Source: UBA11891 sp003533785
Lineage (GTDB): Bacteria > Bacteroidota > Bacteroidia > Flavobacteriales > Flavobacteriaceae
Assembly: GCA_949511625.1 (NCBI GenBank)
Contig: CATFEX010000002.1
Span: forward strand, 1-56,859
Direction of reading: 5' to 3'
DNA: 56,859 nt
Below are positions 50,951 through 56,859 of this stretch, in pieces; the first letter of the stretch is position 1, and each line of letters opens with the position of its first letter. The position numbers and the translations under genes were made by a program. Below the pieces are notes generated by a model. That model was not told the DNA's origin and ran no database searches. It worked only from the letters and a program-made list of their open reading frames with translations.

Positions 50951-51928
50951 ATGGCAGCAGTGGAACCCATACTAGCAGAAAACAACAACCGATTTGTAAT
51001 TTTTCCAATTCAGCATCATGACATATGGGAATGGTACAAAAAAATGGAGGCTAGCTTTTGGACCGCTGAAGAAATTGATTTGCACCAAGATCTAAACGAT
51101 TGGAACAACAAACTCAACGAGGATGAGAAGTATTTCATCAAACATATCTTAGCCTTCTTTGCTGCATCCGACGGAATTGTGAATGAGAACCTTGCTGAAA
51201 ACTTTGTTAATGAAGTTCAATACTCCGAGGCCAAATTTTTCTACGGATTCCAAATCATGATGGAAAATATCCACTCCGAGACCTATTCATTGTTGATCGA
51301 CACATACGTCAAAGACGAGACAGAAAAAAATAAGTTGTTTCAAGCAATCGAAGTTTTCCCTGCCATCAAGAAAAAAGCAGATTGGGCACTGCGTTGGATT
51401 GATTCCGATTCTTTTGCGGAAAGATTAATCGCCTTTGCTGCCGTGGAGGGAATTTTCTTTTCTGGGGCCTTCTGCTCCATCTTCTGGTTAAAAAAACGAG
51501 GTCTAATGCCCGGACTTACCTTCTCTAACGAACTTATTTCAAGAGATGAAGGCGTTCACTGTGACTTTGCCGTGCACTTGCACAACAAACATTTGGTCAA
51601 TAAAGTACCACAAGAGCGAATCGAAGAAATTATTTTAGATGCTCTGAATATCGAAAGAGAATTTGTTACAGAATCCCTACCAGTAAGTCTTATTGGAATG
51701 AATGCCAAACTGATGACCCAATATTTGGAATTTGTAACGGATCGATTGTTAATTGAATTGGGATGTCCAAAACAATTCAACGTAACTAATCCTTTCGACT
51801 TTATGGACATGATTTCTTTACAGGGTAAAACCAACTTCTTCGAAAAACGAGTTTCTGAATATCAAAAGGCAGGGGTCCTCAATAAAGAGGAACCAGAAAC
51901 TAAAATCTCCTTCGACGCCGATTTCTAA
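50951..51928 (+). CDS. nrdB: Class I ribonucleotide reductase, small subunit
   Basis: A 325-residue ferritin-fold subunit that holds the metal centre and radical. Iron ligands appear in D-L-H-Q-D-L (about residue 47), G-I-V-N-E-N (E79), E-N-I-H-S-E (E105, H108), V-E-G-I-F-F-S-G and I-S-R-D-E-G-V-H. The radical tyrosine is Y98 in K-F-F-Y-G-F-Q, the eukaryote-like context. It is followed by nrdA after 51 bases. The upstream gap carries a 12-bp inverted repeat and a TGTAAA-N5-TCTAAA stretch at 50922-50938. Confidence 0.96.
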   Translation: MAAVEPILAENNNRFVIFPIQHHDIWEWYKKMEASFWTAEEIDLHQDLNDWNNKLNEDEKYFIKHILAFFAASDGIVNENLAENFVNEVQYSEAKFFYGFQIMMENIHSETYSLLIDTYVKDETEKNKLFQAIEVFPAIKKKADWALRWIDSDSFAERLIAFAAVEGIFFSGAFCSIFWLKKRGLMPGLTFSNELISRDEGVHCDFAVHLHNKHLVNKVPQERIEEIILDALNIEREFVTESLPVSLIGMNAKLMTQYLEFVTDRLLIELGCPKQFNVTNPFDFMDMISLQGKTNFFEKRVSEYQKAGVLNKEEPETKISFDADF

Positions 51929-51979
51929 TCATCTTTAATTACTTCCAGTAAACACACCAACCATAAAAACCAGTTCCCT

Positions 51980-54472
51980 ATGAGCATGAATGTAGTAAAA
52001 CGAGATGGGCGAAAAGAGCCTATAATATTTGATAAAATCACTGCAAGAGTTCGTAAACTTTGTTACGGTCTCAACGATTTGGTTGATCCTGTTCGTGTGG
52101 CAATGCGTGTGATTGAAGGACTATACGACGGCGTTACTACATCGGAACTAGACAATCTAGCAGCTGAAATTGCTGCTACGATGACAACCACTCACCCAGA
52201 TTATGCACAGCTAGCGGCTCGAATATCTGTATCCAACCTCCATAAAAACACTAAAAAATCCTTCTCAGAGACCATGAAGGATTTGTATGAATATGTAAAC
52301 CCCAGAACGGGAAAAAAAGCTCCCCTGCTGTCTGATGAGGTTTATAAGGTGATCCAGAAAAATGCCGAACTGCTCGATTCGAGTATAATTTATAATCGAG
52401 ACTTTGGTTACGATTTCTTTGGGTTTAAGACACTAGAGCGTTCCTATTTGTTAAAACTCAATGGGGAGATTGTGGAACGACCCCAGCACATGCTCATGCG
52501 AGTGTCTATAGGGATTCATCTAGAGGACATGGATTCAGTGATGGAGACCTATCATTTGATGTCCAAGCGCTATTTTACCCATGCTACTCCCACACTCTTC
52601 AACTCGGGAACTCCCAAGCCACAGATGTCATCATGTTTTTTACTCACAATGAAAGACGATAGCATTGATGGGATCTACGACACATTAAAACAAACTGCCA
52701 AAATCTCCCAATCTGCAGGGGGTATTGGTTTGTCTATCCACAACATACGCGCCACGGGGTCCTACATATCAGGAACCAATGGAACATCCAATGGAATTGT
52801 TCCTATGCTTCGTGTTTTCAATGACACGGCTAGATATGTAGACCAAGGCGGCGGGAAGCGTAAAGGCTCTTTTGCGATATATGTTGAACCTTGGCACGCC
52901 GACATTTTTGACTTTCTTGAATTGAAAAAAAACCACGGTAAAGAAGAAATGCGGGCTCGTGATTTATTTTACGCCATGTGGGTGCCCGATTTATTTATGA
53001 AACGGGTAGAAGAGGATGTTGAGTGGACGTTGATGTGCCCTAATGAATGCCCAGGCTTATTCGATTGCCATGGCGATGCCTTCGAAAAATTGTATATCAA
53101 GTATGAGAAAGAGGGTAAGGGACGAAAAACAATCAAGGCGCGTGAGCTTTGGGAGAAAATCTTAGAATCTCAGATAGAAACAGGAACGCCTTATATGTTG
53201 TACAAGGATTCTGCAAATCGCAAATCCAATCAGCAAAATCTGGGTACGATTCGTTCTTCCAACCTGTGTACGGAGATATTGGAATACACCTCTCCCGATG
53301 AAATTGCAGTTTGTAACCTAGCATCTATTGCGTTGCCAATGTTTGTTGAAGACGGTGCATTCAATCACCAAAAGCTTTATGAGGTAACCCTCCAAGTCAC
53401 AAAGAACTTGAATCGTGTGATCGATAGAAACTATTACCCGGTACCCGAAGCGGCCAATTCCAACTTCAGACATCGTCCTGTGGGTCTTGGAGTGCAAGGA
53501 TTAGCCGACGCCTTCATTATGCTTCGGCTTCCGTTCACCTCGGAAAAGGCCAAGGAATTGAATCAAGAAATATTCGAAACCCTCTACTTTGCTGCAATGA
53601 CGGCTTCTTTGGAAGAGGCACAAAAAGACGGTCCATATGAGACCTACAAAGGGTCTCCCATTTCCAAAGGAGAGTTTCAGCACAACCTATGGGGAATCAA
53701 GGACGAAGAATTGAGCGGTCGATGGGATTGGGTCGCTTTGCGGAAACAAGTTAAAAAGCACGGTGTACGAAACTCCCTTTTGGTAGCGCCAATGCCCACA
53801 GCTTCAACCTCACAAATACTAGGAAACAACGAGTGCTTTGAACCCTACACCTCAAATATCTATACCCGTAGGGTACTGTCTGGTGAATTTATTGTGGTCA
53901 ACAAACACCTCCTAGAAGATCTTGTTGAATTGGGATTGTGGAACGAGGATATGAAGCAAGAACTCATGCGGGCCAATGGATCCATTCAGCATATCGAAGC
54001 GATTCCCGGAGACATTAAAGAATTGTATCGAACCGTATGGGAACTCAGTATGAAAGATATTATAGATATGTCCCGACACAGAGGCTATTTTATCGATCAA
54101 TCCCAATCCTTAAATCTCTTTATGGAAGGCGCCACTATGGCTAAATTAACTTCCATGCACTTTTATGCTTGGAAATCTGGCCTTAAGACGGGGATGTACT
54201 ACCTGCGAACCAAATCCGCAGTGGACGCTATTAAATTCACCATTGATAACAAGGCGGTTGAAGAAGAGAAGGAACCGGCCACCGTTGAAGCAGCTACCAC
54301 CAAAGTAGCAGCCGCAGCTCCCATTACAACAAAAGCAGCAACTCAAGCACAAACCGAACCAGTCAAGGGTCAGCAAATAGCTGTAGACCCACTGAGCCCA
54401 GAGGAACTCAAGCAAATGTTATCTCAATCACAAAATAGTGAGGATGATGATTGCTTGATGTGTGGCTCCTAG
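51980..54472 (+). CDS. nrdA: Class I ribonucleotide reductase, large subunit
   Basis: An 830-residue catalytic subunit reducing ribonucleotides. An N-terminal ATP-cone (about residues 1-95, V-K-R-D-G-R-K-E-P) gives dATP control. Active-site cysteines are in S-S-C-F-L-L near residue 220 and N-L-C-T-E-I then V-C-N-L-A-S near residues 432-450. The C-terminus has an Ala/Thr/Glu-rich flexible linker (about 755-800) and ends in C-L-M-C-G-S, the swinging dithiol. An intrinsic terminator follows. Confidence 0.97.
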   Translation: MSMNVVKRDGRKEPIIFDKITARVRKLCYGLNDLVDPVRVAMRVIEGLYDGVTTSELDNLAAEIAATMTTTHPDYAQLAARISVSNLHKNTKKSFSETMKDLYEYVNPRTGKKAPLLSDEVYKVIQKNAELLDSSIIYNRDFGYDFFGFKTLERSYLLKLNGEIVERPQHMLMRVSIGIHLEDMDSVMETYHLMSKRYFTHATPTLFNSGTPKPQMSSCFLLTMKDDSIDGIYDTLKQTAKISQSAGGIGLSIHNIRATGSYISGTNGTSNGIVPMLRVFNDTARYVDQGGGKRKGSFAIYVEPWHADIFDFLELKKNHGKEEMRARDLFYAMWVPDLFMKRVEEDVEWTLMCPNECPGLFDCHGDAFEKLYIKYEKEGKGRKTIKARELWEKILESQIETGTPYMLYKDSANRKSNQQNLGTIRSSNLCTEILEYTSPDEIAVCNLASIALPMFVEDGAFNHQKLYEVTLQVTKNLNRVIDRNYYPVPEAANSNFRHRPVGLGVQGLADAFIMLRLPFTSEKAKELNQEIFETLYFAAMTASLEEAQKDGPYETYKGSPISKGEFQHNLWGIKDEELSGRWDWVALRKQVKKHGVRNSLLVAPMPTASTSQILGNNECFEPYTSNIYTRRVLSGEFIVVNKHLLEDLVELGLWNEDMKQELMRANGSIQHIEAIPGDIKELYRTVWELSMKDIIDMSRHRGYFIDQSQSLNLFMEGATMAKLTSMHFYAWKSGLKTGMYYLRTKSAVDAIKFTIDNKAVEEEKEPATVEAATTKVAAAAPITTKAATQAQTEPVKGQQIAVDPLSPEELKQMLSQSQNSEDDDCLMCGS

Positions 54473-54481
54473 AGAAATTCA

Positions 54482-54514
54482 CCCCCTTATTTCAGTATTA
54501 GGGGGCTCTTTTTT
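54482..54514 (+). terminator. Intrinsic terminator after nrdA
   Basis: CCCCCT (54482-54487) pairs with AGGGGG (54500-54505) across a 12-base loop and is followed by a T-run (54508-54514). It begins ten bases after the nrdA stop. It is the only canonical hairpin plus T-run that I found in the window. Confidence 0.8.
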
Positions 54515-54569
54515 ATCTCTTATGTTAAGTTAATGTTATGTAAATATTTATAAATAGTAAAATAAATGT

Positions 54570-54577
54570 TATATTTG
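54570..54577 (+). promoter_or_regulatory. -7 element upstream of the MORN-like gene
   Basis: TATATTTG fits TAnnTTTG, 27 bases before the ATG at 54605. No TTG is visible at -33. Confidence 0.5.
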
Positions 54578-54604
54578 TTTTAATAAACCTAAAGTATTAG
54601 CCTT

Positions 54605-54955
54605 ATGAAACAAATTCTTGTGATTATAGTAATGATTAGTTTGGCAACTCAATTAGGGTATAGCCAAGAACGCACCGATTATAAAAAAGAGCGAAAACTC
54701 GTTCGTGTTACTAGTTATCATGACAATGGAAAATTAGCTCAAAAAGGATACCTAAAGAACAATAAGCTTCATGGGGAATGGATGAGCTATACTTTAGAAG
54801 GAGATAAATTGGCACAAGGAAGTTTTGAAGCGGGTAAGAAAGAAGGAAAGTGGATTTTCTGGCAGTCTGATCAAATCACTGAAGTGACCTTTAAAAACAA
54901 TCTTGCCATTGATAAAGTGGTGTGGGCGCGTGAAACGGTAGCTTCGATAGACTAA
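54605..54955 (+). CDS. Small exported MORN-like repeat protein
   Basis: A 116-residue protein with a signal peptide (residues 1-20, ending G-Y-S-Q) and two or three MORN/YwqK-like repeats (Y-H-D-N-G-K-L-A-Q-K-G; N-N-K-L-H-G-E-W; G-K-K-E-G-K-W). Such proteins are common and uncharacterised in flavobacteria; membrane or partner binding is a guess. It has its own -7 element after the nrdA terminator and overlaps the convergent phosphate transporter gene by four bases. Confidence 0.8.
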   Translation: MKQILVIIVMISLATQLGYSQERTDYKKERKLVRVTSYHDNGKLAQKGYLKNNKLHGEWMSYTLEGDKLAQGSFEAGKKEGKWIFWQSDQITEVTFKNNLAIDKVVWARETVASID

Positions 54956-56859
54956 TCTTTTCCTGTCGCCGTCATCACAGCATATTCCTCAATTATTTCA
55001 AATTTGTGGGTAATCAAATCTTTAGTTCTCAACAATAAATTAAAGTACATAGCGGTATTTTTCACACTGGTCTCTACTTCTCGAGTACGAATAATCTGTT
55101 TCTGAATTTCTTCTTGAATCAAATTGAGCGAAGGCTCTTTTTGGTCCATAAGACTCTTGAATTCTTTAGAACCCATCATTTTATCTTTTCGAGCAAAAGC
55201 CTCTTGACTCACACGATAGACTGACTTGAGTTGGGATAATACCGCAAGCAATTCTTCATGTTGTAATTCACTAATCTTTCTATGATTATTATAGGAATGT
55301 TGGTAGGATATTTTGGTCAAGTATTGAATGTCTTCTGTTAAGTCATGAAGCACACCCAGCAAATTGATATAGGAATGAACGGGTTTTATATTCTCAGATT
55401 CTAGGGTCTTGATAAAATAGAATGAAGAGCCTCGCAACTCTTCCAGATCGTTTTGTAGCACCTTAGATTTTTGTCTCACCTCATTGAGTTTTCGATATTT
55501 ATCAGCGGCCAGTCCTTCGATCAGCTGTTCATAAATTTCTAGGGTATATTCAAAAATCCCCATGATATTTTCCCCCGATTCAACAATAGTGTTCTCAAGC
55601 GATTTGTTTTTATCATTTAAATTGAAAGTGGAAGAAATCTTGCTGTCAAGGTCTGTTTTGGATAAAAAATTACGGCCAATAATTAAAACAACCAGAACCA
55701 GTATCGACAGTATGGCCCAGTTCCCTCCAAAATAGATAATACTGGTAATCAAACCACAAACGACAAATGCACTTAGGGCCGTGAAAAACCAGCCCACAAT
55801 TACATTTACAACTCCAGCGACCCGATATACTGCACTATCGGTACCCCAAGCTCGGTCGGCTAAAGAAGTACCCATAGCAACCATAAAGGTGACATAGGTC
55901 GTAGACAGGGGTAGCTTCAATGAGGTGGCAATGGCAATCAATACCGAAGCAACAACCAGATTGATGCTGGCGCGAAGCTTATCAAAGGCAGGAAGATTCT
56001 TATTATTTAGAGTATAAAAACGATCAGTCGCCATAGACTTTTTAATATAATTATTAATACCAGAGGGAGTAATACTGACCACTAATGCATGTCCGTTGGA
56101 AAAGAAGCGAACCAGCTGACGCGACAGATAATTGGGACGAAATCGCTCTTTGATTTGATTTTGATCGGAGAGGTCTAGTGATGTTTGTACGACTCTTTTG
56201 GCTTTTGCAGAAAACCATAGGGTAACAATCATAATTAGGCCAGACGCAAAAAGGAAAACGGTAGGGGTTGGAACTTTGGCTGAAAGCACACTCATATTAA
56301 AAAGACTGGCTTCTACCCCTGAACTTACCCAAGCCAAATACGATTGATAGGCGGCAATAGGCACTCCAATAAAGTTTACCAGGTCATTCCCAGCAAAGGC
56401 AAGCGCCAATGAAAAGGTACCCAAACCAATGATAAACTTATATACGTCTAGCTGTATCAAACGCATCAAAGTGTAGAGGATAATAAAGAGCAGGACTGCA
56501 ATTGCAATAGTTACTAGTACGTATTGATTTTCTAGAAAAGAATTAAGGGTATTACCGTTCAATAAATCATAAGAGGTGTTTGCGAAATCGGTACCCTTCA
56601 ATCCTTTTATGACGATAAAGTTGACAATTGCTGCTGCAGAAATAGCGCCAAAAATGGCATTGATATACAGCGGCTTTGAGTCAAAATTATACGACAATAA
56701 TATTCGCGATACCGTTTGTACTAAAGCCCCAATTGTAAAGGCGATAAAGACGGAGAGCAGTATCCCTAATATAATTTGAACGGCCTTAGAGGTATTGATA
56801 TAGGTGTCTATATCGGTAAGGCTTTCGTTGTTGGCATATATTTTAATGACGGCCAATAC
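54952..56859 (-). CDS. PiT-family inorganic phosphate transporter (N-terminus off the window)
   Basis: At least 635 residues of a phosphate permease; the reading frame runs through the right edge, so the true start is outside. Membrane blocks at both ends of the visible permease part include the PiT signature (N-D-L-V-N-F-I-G-V-P; P-L-S-T-T-Y-V-T-F-M-V-A-M-G-T-S near residue 315). After the last helix near residue 395, about 230 residues form a helical cytoplasmic tail that looks PhoU-like, which would make it a transporter with a built-in regulatory domain. The first PiT repeat is at least partly missing. Confidence 0.88.
   Translation of the reverse strand, partial: VLAVIKIYANNESLTDIDTYINTSKAVQIILGILLSVFIAFTIGALVQTVSRILLSYNFDSKPLYINAIFGAISAAAIVNFIVIKGLKGTDFANTSYDLLNGNTLNSFLENQYVLVTIAIAVLLFIILYTLMRLIQLDVYKFIIGLGTFSLALAFAGNDLVNFIGVPIAAYQSYLAWVSSGVEASLFNMSVLSAKVPTPTVFLFASGLIMIVTLWFSAKAKRVVQTSLDLSDQNQIKERFRPNYLSRQLVRFFSNGHALVVSITPSGINNYIKKSMATDRFYTLNNKNLPAFDKLRASINLVVASVLIAIATSLKLPLSTTYVTFMVAMGTSLADRAWGTDSAVYRVAGVVNVIVGWFFTALSAFVVCGLITSIIYFGGNWAILSILVLVVLIIGRNFLSKTDLDSKISSTFNLNDKNKSLENTIVESGENIMGIFEYTLEIYEQLIEGLAADKYRKLNEVRQKSKVLQNDLEELRGSSFYFIKTLESENIKPVHSYINLLGVLHDLTEDIQYLTKISYQHSYNNHRKISELQHEELLAVLSQLKSVYRVSQEAFARKDKMMGSKEFKSLMDQKEPSLNLIQEEIQKQIIRTREVETSVKNTAMYFNLLLRTKDLITHKFEIIEEYAVMTATGKD

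Noticed and set aside
1..56859. tRNA, rRNA, CRISPR, transposon, phage or plasmid functions
   Set aside because: No cloverleaf or CCA-ended sequence, regularly spaced repeats, terminal inverted repeats, transposase, integrase or replication genes could be recognised in any gap or frame.

Overview
The window is compact, AT-leaning chromosomal DNA from a member of the Bacteroidota, most likely a Flavobacteriaceae-type organism. This rests on inference from several signs. Promoter-like TAnnTTTG elements (the Bacteroidetes -7 motif) precede several first genes of transcription units, and classical Shine-Dalgarno sites are scarce. Family-level markers fit as well: HemJ, a Mg-type HemB, DUF3109, VPS10/sortilin-like secreted propeller proteins, a three-gene sdhCAB, a eukaryote-like NrdB and a C-terminally extended NrdA. 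No tRNA, rRNA, CRISPR array, insertion sequence, integrase or phage gene was seen. No intergenic gap exceeds 300 bases.

Left part (0-13.99 kb): a small secreted protein, the site-2 protease rseP, an SCO1-type copper chaperone, feoA-feoB with a 40-residue Cys-tailed partner, an SRPBCC-GyrI fusion, aminopeptidase P, a large secreted propeller protein and sdhCAB. Section 14.0-24.8 kb: a methyltransferase and a small membrane HExxH protein with a decayed HAD-gene fragment between them, the intact HAD phosphatase, an omega-amidase-like nitrilase, an Ig-like lipoprotein, comF, glyS, an outer-membrane protein, xth, an OmpA lipoprotein, an aldo/keto reductase and a divergent small-protein/XRE-regulator pair. 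Section 24.8-28.8 kb (minus strand): a tandem-ATPase ABC protein, a PolB-like exonuclease, a serine hydrolase and ogt.

The centre (29.0-44.6 kb) is a heme superlocus. On the minus strand hemA-hemC-hemD-hemE-hemF-(CPA1 antiporter)-hemB are nearly all overlapping or abutting. Divergently on the plus strand lie an AraC regulator, hemH, a MATE exporter, a second propeller protein, hemJ and an orphan histidine kinase. Together they encode every step from glutamyl-tRNA to protoheme except GltX and HemL. The divergent gap holds a perfect 10-bp inverted repeat (TTTAGA-N5-TCTAAA core). A related imperfect motif lies at the feoA start, and the sdhC leader carries nearly the same 15 bases at the same distance from its -7 element. 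This suggests one iron- or heme-responsive regulon covering iron uptake, heme synthesis and an iron-rich respiratory complex.

Right part (44.6-56.86 kb): plsC-like acyltransferase, bacilliredoxin, a TerB/DnaJ co-chaperone, a HupE-like membrane protein, dCMP deaminase, an S41 protease, marC, a DUF3109 protein, nrdB-nrdA ending in an intrinsic terminator, a MORN-like protein and a PiT phosphate transporter cut by the window edge. dCMP deaminase and ribonucleotide reductase both serve dNTP supply. Convergent pairs are packed very tightly; four of eight overlap by exactly four bases at their stop codons.
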